Below are positions 37,382 to 47,388 of a DNA stretch of 64,000 nt, piece by piece. The DNA lies in contig NZ_AUCG01000020.1 in assembly GCF_000429645.1 (NCBI RefSeq), forward strand, positions 62,001-126,000, given 5' to 3'. The stretch is from Niveispirillum irakense DSM 11586 (GTDB lineage: Bacteria > Pseudomonadota > Alphaproteobacteria > Azospirillales > Azospirillaceae). The notes under the pieces are model-generated. The model had not been told where the DNA came from and did not search any database. It saw only the letters and a list, made by a program, of their open reading frames with translations. The position numbers and the translations under genes are program-made. How positions within the stretch are numbered: position 1 is the stretch's first letter; every line of letters begins with the position of its first letter.

Positions 37382-38122
37382 TCCCCGCTCGATCCGGTTG
37401 ATATAGCAGGTGACAAGCTGGCGGATGATGGTAGGGGCGGCGCGCAGCAATTCCTCAAACCGGGTGCGGGGGATCATCTCGCAGACGGTGGCCTCAATGG
37501 CGGTGACGCTGGCGGCGCGGGTGGTGTTGCGCAGCAAAGCCATCTCCCCGAACACCCCGCCCGGTCCCACCTCTGCCAGGGGCAACGCATCCTGGCTTCG
37601 GTCATCATCGCCCGGCAAATCCCGCCAGACCTGCACCCGACCGCTCTGCACCAGATAGGCGCCATGCGCCTCGTCCCCCCGGCGGAAAATGGTGCGACCT
37701 TCGGCGAAGATATCCCGGCGCAGCAGCTTGAAGGTCCGTTCCGACACGATGGGCTCGCCAGCGAAGATCGGGTCGCCCGCCACTGCCGGAATGCCATGGA
37801 GGGACCGCAAGGTGCGGATCAGGGAATGCAGCACATAGCGCACCAGCGGCGGGCTGGCCCGCAATTGCCGCACCAGCAGGTCACGCGACACGATGATCAG
37901 GCGCGTCGGCTCCATCGTCGCGATGCAGGCGGCGCGCGGCGCATTGTCGATCAACCCCATCTCACCGGCGAAATCCCCCGGCCCCAGCACGGCCAGCCGG
38001 TGCTTGGTCCCGTCGATGGCGCGGAACACCTCCACCCGACCGGCCACCACCAGAAAGGCATCGCCGCAGCGATCCCCCTCCTTCAGCAGCAATTTGCCGG
38101 CTTCAACCGCGATCTCTTCCAC
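37376..38122 (-). CDS. Protein with two tandem cyclic-nucleotide-binding domains, no HTH
   Basis: The 248-residue protein consists of two cNMP-binding (Crp-type) domains and little else. The first has GDFAGEMGLIDNAPRAACIATM, the second VFGEMALLRNTTRAASVTAIE; both keep the Gly-Glu and Arg of a phosphate-binding cassette. There is no DNA-binding domain or enzyme domain, so it is likely a cyclic-nucleotide-responsive partner protein. The start is a GTG at 38122. It is divergent from the TpsB gene across an AT-rich 225-base region, and a single-domain relative lies at the far end of that locus (50530). Confidence 0.88.
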   Translation of the reverse strand: MEEIAVEAGKLLLKEGDRCGDAFLVVAGRVEVFRAIDGTKHRLAVLGPGDFAGEMGLIDNAPRAACIATMEPTRLIIVSRDLLVRQLRASPPLVRYVLHSLIRTLRSLHGIPAVAGDPIFAGEPIVSERTFKLLRRDIFAEGRTIFRRGDEAHGAYLVQSGRVQVWRDLPGDDDRSQDALPLAEVGPGGVFGEMALLRNTTRAASVTAIEATVCEMIPRTRFEELLRAAPTIIRQLVTCYINRIERGL

Positions 38123-38347
38123 CTTCCGCTCTCCAGACCTGTCATCAATGACTGCATGAGGTACAGTTGTTACTCTGACATTCTAATGCGTGGCAATTTT
38201 TAGATGTGTTTGTTTATCAACTTATGGGTGTTTTACGCATTTGCATCCGCTCGTTTCTTACGATACGGTCCCGATAATAGATAAAATACTAGCTTGTTGC
38301 CCCTCCTCCGGCGTACACCTTTTGGTGTCTCCCTGGAAAATCTTTTA

Positions 38348-40036
38348 ATGATGCGCTCTGCCTTTCCCGCCCTGTTGTCCATATCGGTGCTGGCAGCGAC
38401 CGGGGCTACGGCGCAGACAGCGCCATCGGTACAGCTTCCGGGTTCGGTGGAGCCGGGGCGCCCCACGGTGCCGGCCCCGCTGGAAGAACAACGCCGCGCA
38501 CCCAAGGCGCAACTGCAATTTTCCATCCCCACCCAGCGCAAAGGGGCGGCCCCTGCCGCCGGTGCCGATCTGCGCTTCCCCCTGAAGCGCATCGCGGTGG
38601 AGGGGGCGAGTGTGTTTGACCCCGCTACCCTGTTTGCCGACAAGATTGCGGAACTGACCAGCCGGCCGGTGACCCTGGCGGAAGTGGCGGCCTTGGCCGA
38701 TGCCATTCAGGCCCGTTACCTGGCGCTGGGGCTGGGCCTGACCCGCGCCTTTGTCCCGGCGCAGGAGATCAAGGATGGCAGCATCACCATCCGGGTGATC
38801 GAAGGCCATCTGGCGCGGGTGCGGGTGGAAGGCGGCGGTGCGGGGGATCGCGAACGGGTGGAAGGCCGGCTGGCCGATGCGCTGGCGGCCCGCCCGGCCC
38901 AGGTGGGGTTGATCGAACGTGGCCTGCTGCTGGTCGATGATCTGCCTGGCGTTACCGTGACCGGCCTGATCCGGCCGGGGGATGAATTTGGTGCTGCCGA
39001 ATTGCTGGTGGGTCTGGACAGGGCGCCCTATGCAATGGTGGCGGGTGTGGGCAATCGCGGATCGGATTTCGCCGGCCCCTGGTCCGGCTTTGTCGATCTG
39101 GCAGCCAATGGCTTTCTCGGCTGGGGGGAGCAGATTGGTGTTACCCTGTCTGCCACGCCGGAGGTGGATGAGCAACGCTCCGCCAATCTGCGCTGGCAGC
39201 AGCCTTTGGCCGCGTCCGGCCTGTCGCTGACCAGTACCGGCAATTACAGCCGGGGCCGGCCGGGGGCGGCGTTGAAACCCTTTGCCGTGGCGACGGAAAG
39301 CGTCGGCGTCGGCCAGCGCCTGTCCTGGCCCGTTATCCGCAGCCGCGCCCGCAACCTGACGCTGGAGGCGGGCTGGAACCTGCAGCATGCCACGGTGGAA
39401 ATCCTCAACGCGCCCTTCAGCCGGGATGACTGGCGCACCCTGGATGTGCGGGCGACCTATAGCGGTCAGCACATAGCCGGCGGCGACCTGTTCGCCACGG
39501 CCGGCATCACGCGCGGGCTGGGCATCCTGGGGGCGACGGGCAAGGGATCGCTGGAAGGGTCGCGGCCGGGCACCGATGCCGATTTTACCAAGCTCAGCGG
39601 CGAGATCGGGTATGGCCTGCGCCTGCCGGCAGGGCTGGGCGCGACGCTGACGCTTGCCGGCCAATACAGCCCGGATGTGCTGCCGGCGGGGGAGGAATTC
39701 GCGCTGGGCGGTACCCGGTTTGGCCGGGGCTATAATGGCGGTGACCTGTCCGGCCCCAAGGCTATTGGCGGCGGGCTGGAACTGCGGCGCGGTTTTGACC
39801 CCGGCCTGCCCTTCGTTGATGCCATGGTGCCTTATGCTTTCCTGGATAGCGGGCGGGTATGGGACAGTATCGCCGCTGATACGCATCTACTCTCCGCGGG
39901 CGGCGGCTTGCGGATGGGAATTGCCAGCAAGGCCAGCCTGACGATGGAAGTGGCGCGCACCCTGCGTGCCCTGCCCATCCCCGGCGCCGACCGGCGGCGT
40001 ACCCGTCTTTTCGTTGATTTGACGGTGCAGCTATGA
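38348..40036 (+). CDS. Two-partner secretion transporter TpsB (ShlB/FhaC family)
   Basis: This outer-membrane Omp85-type barrel of 562 residues exports the TpsA protein encoded next. It has a signal peptide (FPALLSISVLAATGATAQ), a proline-rich linker, a POTRA domain (FPLKRIAVEGASVFDPATL to SITIRVIEGHLARV), a second POTRA-like region and a 16-strand barrel. Barrel landmarks are the conserved LGGTRFGRGYNGGDLSG and the final VDLTVQL. The ATG at 38348 precedes the signal peptide; the frame is open to 38294. Its stop overlaps the TpsA start by 4 bp (40033-40036). Confidence 0.92.
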   Translation: MMRSAFPALLSISVLAATGATAQTAPSVQLPGSVEPGRPTVPAPLEEQRRAPKAQLQFSIPTQRKGAAPAAGADLRFPLKRIAVEGASVFDPATLFADKIAELTSRPVTLAEVAALADAIQARYLALGLGLTRAFVPAQEIKDGSITIRVIEGHLARVRVEGGGAGDRERVEGRLADALAARPAQVGLIERGLLLVDDLPGVTVTGLIRPGDEFGAAELLVGLDRAPYAMVAGVGNRGSDFAGPWSGFVDLAANGFLGWGEQIGVTLSATPEVDEQRSANLRWQQPLAASGLSLTSTGNYSRGRPGAALKPFAVATESVGVGQRLSWPVIRSRARNLTLEAGWNLQHATVEILNAPFSRDDWRTLDVRATYSGQHIAGGDLFATAGITRGLGILGATGKGSLEGSRPGTDADFTKLSGEIGYGLRLPAGLGATLTLAGQYSPDVLPAGEEFALGGTRFGRGYNGGDLSGPKAIGGGLELRRGFDPGLPFVDAMVPYAFLDSGRVWDSIAADTHLLSAGGGLRMGIASKASLTMEVARTLRALPIPGADRRRTRLFVDLTVQL

Positions 40037-43000
40037 CGGCACGGCGTCGGCATCGGTGGGTGCGGGCGGCCGCGCTGGCCAGTGTCTTCTGCTTGCCCGT
40101 CCTGCCCGCCCTGGCGGGTCCGGAGGGGGGCAGCGTCACCAGTGGTCAGGCCGCCATCAGCCAGACCGCCCCCGGCCAGACCCTGATCCGGCAGGGCAGC
40201 GACCGGGCGCTGATCGACTGGCGGTCTTTTTCCATCGGGGCCGGCGAAAGCGTGACGGTGCAGCAGCCGGGCAGCCAGTCGCTGCTGGTTAACCGGGTTG
40301 GCCCCGGCGGCACAGGCACCCGCATTGATGGATCGCTGACCGCCAATGGACAGGTGGTGGTGATCGACCGTGCCGGCATCGTGATCGGCCAGGGCGCGCG
40401 GATTGATGCCGGTTCCTTCCTGGCGACCACGGCGACCTTGTCCGATGCGGATTTTGCGGCCGGGCGGCTGGTTTTCTCCGGCGCGGCGGCGGGGGCCGCC
40501 ATTCTGAATGAAGGCCATATCAGCGTGGCCGATGGTGGCTATGTCGCGCTGGCGGCGGCCTCCGTGGAAAATCGCGGTCTGGTGGAGGCGCGGCTGGGCC
40601 GGGTGGTACTGGCCGGCACCGACAGCTTCACCTTGGACCTGCATGGTGACGGGCTGCTGCGCTTCGAACTGCCGGCGGAACTGGCGGCCAGCGTGGCCAA
40701 TAGCGGCACGATCCGCGCCCAGGGCGGGTCCGTGCTGGTCACGGCCCGGGCGGCGGCAGGGGCAGTCGCCAGCATCAATATGGGCGGTCTGGTGGAAGCG
40801 CGCGGGGTGGAACAGCGCGACGGTCGTATCTTCATCGGCGGGGAAGGGGCGGCTGTGGCCGTGACCGGCACCCTGGATGCCGGCGCGGATGCGGGTCGGG
40901 GTGGCACCATCGCCCTTTCCGGTGACAGCGTCACCCTGACCGGGGCGACTGTGGCGGCCAGTGGCGCGACCGGTGGCGGCAGCGTCCAGGTCGGCGGGGT
41001 TGCGGGCACGGCGGATGAGCTGGCCCCCACCCGGACGGTCCAGATCGACGCACAAAGCCAGATCCGCGCCGATGCCACGGCCAGCGGCAGCGGCGGCACT
41101 GTCAGCATCCGTTCCGATGGCCAGACCAGCGTTGCCGGCGTCGTTTCCGCCAAGGGGGGCGCTGGTGGCTTTGGCGGAACGGCGACGATTATCGGCAAAG
41201 GCGGGCTGGATATTGCCGGCATGATCGACCTGTCGGCCCCGTCCGGGCTTGCGGGCACCCTGCTGCTGGAAGCGCCGTCCATCGTGATTGGTAATGGCGG
41301 TGGCAGCCTTGCTGCCGCCAGTCTGCAGGCGCTGCTGAACAGCGGCACCAGCGTCGTGATGACGGCGACGCAGGATATCAGCCTTGCTGCTGATATCACC
41401 AAATCGACCGGCGGCGCTGCCAGCCTGATCCTGCGGGCCGGGCGCGATATCACCCTGGCGCAAGGGGTGGATATTACCAGCACCAGCAATGCGTTGACCA
41501 TCGACCTGCGCGCCGGCTTTCCCATCGGGGGCAGCCTGTACGGGGCCGGCGGTCGGGTTGTTCTGGCGGGGGCCAACCGGCTATGGACCCAAGGCGGGGC
41601 TGTGCGCCTGACTGGCAGCGCGACTGCCGGGGCCAATGCCATCAGTGCCGAGGCCGCCGATATCCGCACGGGGGGTGGTGCCATTGACCTGCTGGCGACA
41701 ACACCCAATCCCGCAACATGGATCGGGTCCATCAATCTGACCGGGGCCGGCACCTATCAGGCCGGGGGTGGGAACATCACCATCACCGCCGATTATATTG
41801 ACCTGGCGAGCAACCAGTTTTCCACCACCGGGCGGGTCTGGCTCAGCCAGGGATCATCCAACCGCACCTTGCGGGTCGATGCTTCCGGCACCGATGACAA
41901 TGCCGCCCTGTCGCTGGCGGTTGCCGATTTTGGCAATATCAGTGCCGGCACCTTGCGGCTGGGGGCTGCGACGGGGGGCAACCTGCTGATTGCCGCCACC
42001 CTGGCACCTGCCAATGCTGGGCTGTTGGAGTTGATGGCCGGCAATGGCGGGCAGGTGACACAGGCTGCCGGTGCCAGCGCGATCACAGCCTCTAAACTGG
42101 CTTTGCTGGGGGCTGGCGGCACCTTTACGCTGAACAATAGCGGCAATCAGATCGGCACGCTGGCCGCCGATACAGGGGCTATCTCGCTCACCAATCAAGG
42201 GGTGTTGACCATCGGTACGGTCGGCACCGTCAGTGGTGTGCGCTTCAGTGATGCCGCGTCCTTCACCACAGGCGTTGCGGAAGGGGGACTGGGGGTCGAT
42301 ATCCAGTCCACAATCGCCTATACCGGCGGCGGCTGGGGCAATGCCTGGCTGACGATATCGACGGCGGGTGATATCCGCCTGGCCTCGGGCGGCCATATCA
42401 GCGGCCCCAATGTGGCGCTGAATGGCGGCACGGTCACGCTTGCCGCCGGTTCCACCATCAGCGGCGGCAGTTCCCTTATTGTGAATACGGGTACGCTGAC
42501 CCTGGCCGGCACGATCAGCACCAGCAGCCTGGAAATCGCTGACCGGGAGGGGCGCGGCCTGACCTTGGGGGCCAAGGTTGGCGACCGGTTGAGCCTGGAT
42601 GCGGCGGAGATCGGGCGCATCAGCGCCTTTTCCACCTATTTCCGGACATCGGGCGCTCTGCGGCTGGAAGGCGGCCTGGACCTGTCGCGCTTCTATACCA
42701 CGACCATGCGCGGCGGATCGGTGACGGTGGCACCGGCTGCCGCGATCAAGGCACCGCTCTGGCTGACCCTGCAGACCGATATTCTGGACCTGTCAGGCAC
42801 AGTGGAAACCCAGTCCTCGGGGCGGATCACCCTTTCCACCCTGGGCAATGGTCGTGGTATCACGCTGGGCGGCGCGGATGACGGCCAATTGCATCTGGGC
42901 ACGGCGGAACTGGCCAATATCCTGGGCGCCGGCGTGCTTTACTTTGAGGCCAGCGGCGCCATCACCGTCAAGGAGGGTTTGAACCTCGCCACCAAAGGCG

Positions 43001-46000
43001 CGGTTTACCTCAATAGCGGCGGGAATATCGCCATATCAGGCCCGATCATGGCGGGGAACGAACTGGGGCTGGCTGCCGCCGGTACGATCAGCATCGACGC
43101 TGCCGGCGCCCTGACCGCCGCGCAGACTATCAGCCTGACCGCTGATCAGATGCAGATTGACGGCGCCATCCGGACCACCGGTAGCGTTACGCTTTCCACC
43201 CGCACCGCGGGCCGCGCGGTGGAACTGGCGGGGCCGGGGGTGGATAGCGGGCGGCTTAACCTCTCTGCGGCGGAACTCTGCCGGATCGAGACACCCACCC
43301 TTGCCATCTATGGCGGCGGCGCGATTGCCATCGCCGGTACCCTGGTCCGGGAAGGGGCCTTGGCCCTGACGGCTGGCGGGGCTGTCACCCAGACCGGCGC
43401 GCTCCAGACGGGCAGCCTCACCATTAACAGTGGCGGCAGCATCACCCTGGACCATGCCGGCAACCGGGTTGGTACCATCTCCCTGGCGACCGGATCGCTG
43501 GGGGACATCATCTGGCGGGACGAGGGTGGGATCCATATCGGGTCCGGCGGCATTTCCGCCGGACGTTCTGTGACTTTGCAGGCCGGACAAGCTGGTATCA
43601 CCCAGACGGGTGCCATCTATGCCAGCAATCTGGTCCTGGCCGGCGGTTCCATCACCCTGACCCATCAGGGCAACATGATCGGCACTTTGACGGCTGTGGC
43701 CGGCGCCAATCTGGATATCCATAGCAACCGCGCCCTGACCGTTACGGGGACAGGCATCAGCGCTGCCGGTAAGGTGAAGGTCACCGCCAACGGTAATATC
43801 ATTCTCAACGCTGGCGTCGCCGCAGGGGGCCAGGGCGATGCGCTAGTGCTGGCCGCGAATGGCACCTTCAGCAATCTGGCCGGCAGCAATGCCTTGTCGG
43901 TGGGGGAGGGGGCGCGGTTCCTGGTTTTCGCCTCCAGCCCGGTTGGTGGCAATACGGGCGGCGTCGCGGCCAAGCCGCTCTATAACCGCGCCTTCAATTT
44001 CGCCACGCATGATGGCGGGACGATCAACAATCAGGGCAGCCGCTTCGTCTATGCCTATGCCCCGGTCCTGACCATCACGCCGGAAGGCGGGATCCGGACC
44101 TATGATGGCACGGTTCCCAGCCTTGGCTATCAGGTGAGCGGTCTGCTGGCCGGTGACCTGCTGGCCGATGCTGTGACCGGAGCGGCGACGGTTAGTGGTG
44201 CCGGGCGCAATGTCGGTGGCTATGTCCTGTCTGCGGATATTGCCAGCCTGTCCTCCGACCTTGGTTATCGGTTCAGTGCGGGCAGCGGCTTTCTCACCAT
44301 CAATCCCAAGGCGCTGACCTATGCCATCGGGGCCGGCACCGGTACCTATGGCGCTGTCACACCCGGTTCCGTCCAGTTGGACGGCGTGGTGGAAGGCGAC
44401 AGGGTGGGGGGCGAGGTGGGCGTGCGGATTGGCGGCGTTGTTTCCAGCCTGTCGCCAAGCACCAATGTGGGCACCTATGGCCAGGCCCTTATCCGCCTGA
44501 CCGGCGAAGGGGCTGGCAATTACACAATTGCGGCCAGCGGCAACAGTGCCGGCCAACTGATCATTACGCCCAAGACGCTGACCTACAGCATCGCTAGTGC
44601 CACCGGCACCTATGGCACCGCTGCGCGGCTGGGACAGGTGACCTTGTCCGGTCTGGTGAATGGGGATGATGTTCAGGCGACCGCGGGGGTGGTCGGGGCG
44701 ACAGTAAACGACCGTCTGGCGGCGGGCACCTATAGCCAGTCCGTTTCCGGCCTGACGGGCAGCCGTGCGAGCAATTACACCCTTGCGGCCACGGGCAATA
44801 GTGCTGGTTCCCTGGTGATTGCGCCCAAGACCCTGACCTACAGCATCGGCCATGCCGGCAGCGTCTATGGCACGCTCGCCACATTGGGGGATATCCGGCT
44901 CAATGGCGTGCTGGAAGGGGATGCCGTGGCGGGTATGGCGGCCCTGTCCAACGGTGCATTGCTGACGGAGCGCCTTGCGGCAGGCACTTATGGCGTGAGC
45001 GTCTCGGGCCTGACAGGGGCTGCTGCGGGCAATTACACCATCGCCGTTGCGGGCAACAGTGCCGGCAGCCTGACCGTTGCGCCCAAACCCATCACCTATG
45101 CCATTGCCGGTGCCAGTGCCACCTATGGCCAGACGCCTGTGCTGGGGGCGGCGACATTCAACGGCGTACTGGCCGGTGATCAGGTCGGCGGGATGGTTGC
45201 TCTGGCGCCCGGCACTTCCTCCGGGCGGCTGAATGTAGGCACCTACGGCCAGACCCTGGCCGGGCTCAGCGGGGCCGATGCCAACAATTACGTTCTGGCT
45301 TCAAGCGGCCATCAGGCCGGCACCCTGACCATCACGCCCGCCGCGCTGACCATCACCGCCAATGGCCAGACCCGTCTGTATGGCGATGCCGATCCCGCCC
45401 TCTCCTATCGGGTGGATGGCCTGGTTGCAGGCGATAGCGTGACCGGCGCGCTTACCCGCACGGCGGGGGAGAATGCAGGTACCTATGCCATCACCCAGGG
45501 CAGCTTGGCGGCCAGCAGCAATTACACGATCCGCTTCACGGGTGCCGATCTGGTGATCACGCCGGCCATGCTGTCGGTGACGGCGGTAGGCGGCACCAAG
45601 GTCTATGGCGATGCTGACCCATCGCTGGGCTATAGCGTCAGCGGTCTGCGGCGGGGTGATGCGGCGGGGGATGTACTGTCCGGCGGGTTGGGGCGTCAGG
45701 CGGGAGAGAATGTGGGCCGCTATGGAATCACCCAGGGCAGCCTTGTCGCGAATGGCAATTACACTGTCAGCTTTACCGGCGCCGATCTGGTGATCACGCC
45801 GGCGGTGCTGTCGGTAACGGTGGCGGGTGCCAGCAAGGTCTATGGCGATGCTGACCCGTCGCTGGGCTATAGCGTCAGCGGTCTGCGCCGGGGTGATGCG
45901 GCGGGGGATGTGCTGTCTGGCGGGTTGAGCCGTCTGGCTGGAGAGAATGCCGGCACCTATGCGATCGGCCAAGGCAGTCTTGCCGCAAATGGCAATTACA

Positions 46001-47388
46001 CTGTCAGCTTCACGGGCGCCGATCTGGTGATCACGCCGGCGATGTTGTCAGTGACGGTGGCGGGTGGCAGCAAGGTCTATGGCGATGCCGACCCGTCGCT
46101 GGGCTATAGCGTCAGCGGCTTGCGCCGGGGCGATGCGGCGGGGGATGTACTGTCTGGTGGGCTGGGCCGTGAGGCAGGTGAGAATGTGGGCCGCTACGCC
46201 ATCACCCAGGGCAGCCTTGCGGCGAATGGCAATTACACGGTCAGCTTCACCGGCGCTGATCTGGTGATTACCCCGGCGATGCTGTCGGTAACGGTGGCGG
46301 GTGCCAGCAAGGTCTATGGCGATGCCGACCCGTCGCTGGGTTACAGCGTCAGCGGCTTGCGCCGGGGCGATGTGGCGGGTGATGTGCTTTCCGGCGGGCT
46401 GGAGCGTCAGGCGGGAGAGAATGCCGGCACCTATGCGATCGGCCAAGGCAGCCTTGCGGCGAATGGCAATTATACGGTCAGCTTCACCGGCGCTGATCTG
46501 GTGATTACGCCGGCCATGCTGTCTGTGACGGCGACAGGTGTGACCAGAACCTATGGCGGCGTGGACCCGGCTCTTGCCTATGGCGTATCGGGTTTGAAGC
46601 GGGGCGATGGGGCAGCAAACGTCCTGACCGGTGCGCTGGCGCGGGCGGGTGGCGATAATGCCGGCACTTATGTGATCGTCCAGGGTAGTCTGGCGTTGAC
46701 CAGCGCCAATTATTCCCTGCAATTCCAGGAAGCGTCCTTCACCATCACGCCCGCGGCATTGACCGTGACGGTGGAGAATGCCACCCGCGCCAGCGGTGCC
46801 GCCAATCCGCCTTTCAGCGCCCGGTTTGACGGGCTGGTGAATGGCGATGATGCGACCAGCCTTTCCGGCCTGTCCTTCAGCACGACGGCGACGGCCAGCA
46901 GCCCCGCCGGCAGCTATGCCGTCCAGGCCGGCGGCATCAGCAATGGCAATTACCGCATCACCTATATTGACGGCACCCTGCTTGTCACCGGCGGTGCCGT
47001 CCTGCCCGGCGGTCTGGCGGAACTGGTGCCGGTAACGCAGTTGACGACGCCGCCCGCGACCAGCGCGCCGGTGATCGCCCCCAGCCTGTCATCGGGCGGA
47101 ATGGGCGTCGCCTCCCCTGCCGCTGCGACAGGGGGCGCCTCTGTAACGAGCCCGGCACCCACGGGGGGCGGGCTGGCTGGTTCCTCCGGCACCATCAGTT
47201 CCGACAATGCCGTGGCGGCAGCGGCGCAGGTGGTGCAATCCGCCTCCGGTGGGGCGGCTGATGATGACAGCCAGACGGAGGAGATGATCCCCGGCCTTCT
47301 GGGCCAGCAGCGCCGCCTGCCGGGCGAGGGGCCGGAAGGTACGCCGGGGCTGGAACAGCAATTCCCCAATCTGGGCAGGGTCTGGTGA
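40033..47388 (+). CDS. Filamentous haemagglutinin-type exoprotein TpsA with MBG/YDG repeats
   Basis: The 2451-residue exoprotein has a signal peptide (ALASVFCLPVLPALA) and an N-terminal TPS secretion domain (GQAAISQTAPGQTLIRQGS, SLLVNRVGPGGTGTRIDG, VVVIDRAGIVIGQGA). A long stretch of beta-helix repeats (about 250-1340) follows. Residues about 1426-1770 are four MBG-like repeats of 85-88 residues (LTYSI..TYG pattern). Residues 1846-2161 are four nearly identical 79-residue repeats with YGDADPSLGYSVSGLRRGD, followed by diverged copies. The C terminus is a low-complexity linker with an acidic patch (DDDSQTEE) and no toxin domain or anchor. A large surface adhesin or matrix protein is the best reading. 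It is coupled to the upstream TpsB gene and the downstream CHAT gene. Confidence 0.92.
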   Translation: MTARRRHRWVRAAALASVFCLPVLPALAGPEGGSVTSGQAAISQTAPGQTLIRQGSDRALIDWRSFSIGAGESVTVQQPGSQSLLVNRVGPGGTGTRIDGSLTANGQVVVIDRAGIVIGQGARIDAGSFLATTATLSDADFAAGRLVFSGAAAGAAILNEGHISVADGGYVALAAASVENRGLVEARLGRVVLAGTDSFTLDLHGDGLLRFELPAELAASVANSGTIRAQGGSVLVTARAAAGAVASINMGGLVEARGVEQRDGRIFIGGEGAAVAVTGTLDAGADAGRGGTIALSGDSVTLTGATVAASGATGGGSVQVGGVAGTADELAPTRTVQIDAQSQIRADATASGSGGTVSIRSDGQTSVAGVVSAKGGAGGFGGTATIIGKGGLDIAGMIDLSAPSGLAGTLLLEAPSIVIGNGGGSLAAASLQALLNSGTSVVMTATQDISLAADITKSTGGAASLILRAGRDITLAQGVDITSTSNALTIDLRAGFPIGGSLYGAGGRVVLAGANRLWTQGGAVRLTGSATAGANAISAEAADIRTGGGAIDLLATTPNPATWIGSINLTGAGTYQAGGGNITITADYIDLASNQFSTTGRVWLSQGSSNRTLRVDASGTDDNAALSLAVADFGNISAGTLRLGAATGGNLLIAATLAPANAGLLELMAGNGGQVTQAAGASAITASKLALLGAGGTFTLNNSGNQIGTLAADTGAISLTNQGVLTIGTVGTVSGVRFSDAASFTTGVAEGGLGVDIQSTIAYTGGGWGNAWLTISTAGDIRLASGGHISGPNVALNGGTVTLAAGSTISGGSSLIVNTGTLTLAGTISTSSLEIADREGRGLTLGAKVGDRLSLDAAEIGRISAFSTYFRTSGALRLEGGLDLSRFYTTTMRGGSVTVAPAAAIKAPLWLTLQTDILDLSGTVETQSSGRITLSTLGNGRGITLGGADDGQLHLGTAELANILGAGVLYFEASGAITVKEGLNLATKGAVYLNSGGNIAISGPIMAGNELGLAAAGTISIDAAGALTAAQTISLTADQMQIDGAIRTTGSVTLSTRTAGRAVELAGPGVDSGRLNLSAAELCRIETPTLAIYGGGAIAIAGTLVREGALALTAGGAVTQTGALQTGSLTINSGGSITLDHAGNRVGTISLATGSLGDIIWRDEGGIHIGSGGISAGRSVTLQAGQAGITQTGAIYASNLVLAGGSITLTHQGNMIGTLTAVAGANLDIHSNRALTVTGTGISAAGKVKVTANGNIILNAGVAAGGQGDALVLAANGTFSNLAGSNALSVGEGARFLVFASSPVGGNTGGVAAKPLYNRAFNFATHDGGTINNQGSRFVYAYAPVLTITPEGGIRTYDGTVPSLGYQVSGLLAGDLLADAVTGAATVSGAGRNVGGYVLSADIASLSSDLGYRFSAGSGFLTINPKALTYAIGAGTGTYGAVTPGSVQLDGVVEGDRVGGEVGVRIGGVVSSLSPSTNVGTYGQALIRLTGEGAGNYTIAASGNSAGQLIITPKTLTYSIASATGTYGTAARLGQVTLSGLVNGDDVQATAGVVGATVNDRLAAGTYSQSVSGLTGSRASNYTLAATGNSAGSLVIAPKTLTYSIGHAGSVYGTLATLGDIRLNGVLEGDAVAGMAALSNGALLTERLAAGTYGVSVSGLTGAAAGNYTIAVAGNSAGSLTVAPKPITYAIAGASATYGQTPVLGAATFNGVLAGDQVGGMVALAPGTSSGRLNVGTYGQTLAGLSGADANNYVLASSGHQAGTLTITPAALTITANGQTRLYGDADPALSYRVDGLVAGDSVTGALTRTAGENAGTYAITQGSLAASSNYTIRFTGADLVITPAMLSVTAVGGTKVYGDADPSLGYSVSGLRRGDAAGDVLSGGLGRQAGENVGRYGITQGSLVANGNYTVSFTGADLVITPAVLSVTVAGASKVYGDADPSLGYSVSGLRRGDAAGDVLSGGLSRLAGENAGTYAIGQGSLAANGNYTVSFTGADLVITPAMLSVTVAGGSKVYGDADPSLGYSVSGLRRGDAAGDVLSGGLGREAGENVGRYAITQGSLAANGNYTVSFTGADLVITPAMLSVTVAGASKVYGDADPSLGYSVSGLRRGDVAGDVLSGGLERQAGENAGTYAIGQGSLAANGNYTVSFTGADLVITPAMLSVTATGVTRTYGGVDPALAYGVSGLKRGDGAANVLTGALARAGGDNAGTYVIVQGSLALTSANYSLQFQEASFTITPAALTVTVENATRASGAANPPFSARFDGLVNGDDATSLSGLSFSTTATASSPAGSYAVQAGGISNGNYRITYIDGTLLVTGGAVLPGGLAELVPVTQLTTPPATSAPVIAPSLSSGGMGVASPAAATGGASVTSPAPTGGGLAGSSGTISSDNAVAAAAQVVQSASGGAADDDSQTEEMIPGLLGQQRRLPGEGPEGTPGLEQQFPNLGRVW
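45568..46515 (+). repeat. Four 237-bp tandem repeats in TpsA, arranged ABAB
   Basis: Units start at 45568, 45805, 46042 and 46279; every step is exactly 237 bp (79 codons). A fifth, diverged unit starts at 46516. Units 1 and 3 share GENVGRY and ITQGS; units 2 and 4 share AGASK, GENAGTY and AIGQGS. The pattern points to duplication of a two-unit, 474-bp block. The near identity makes copy number prone to change by recombination. Confidence 0.9.

Noticed and set aside
45568-46515. Regular repeats considered as a CRISPR array
   Set aside because: The period is 237 bp with no spacers, and the repeats are in frame within TpsA.
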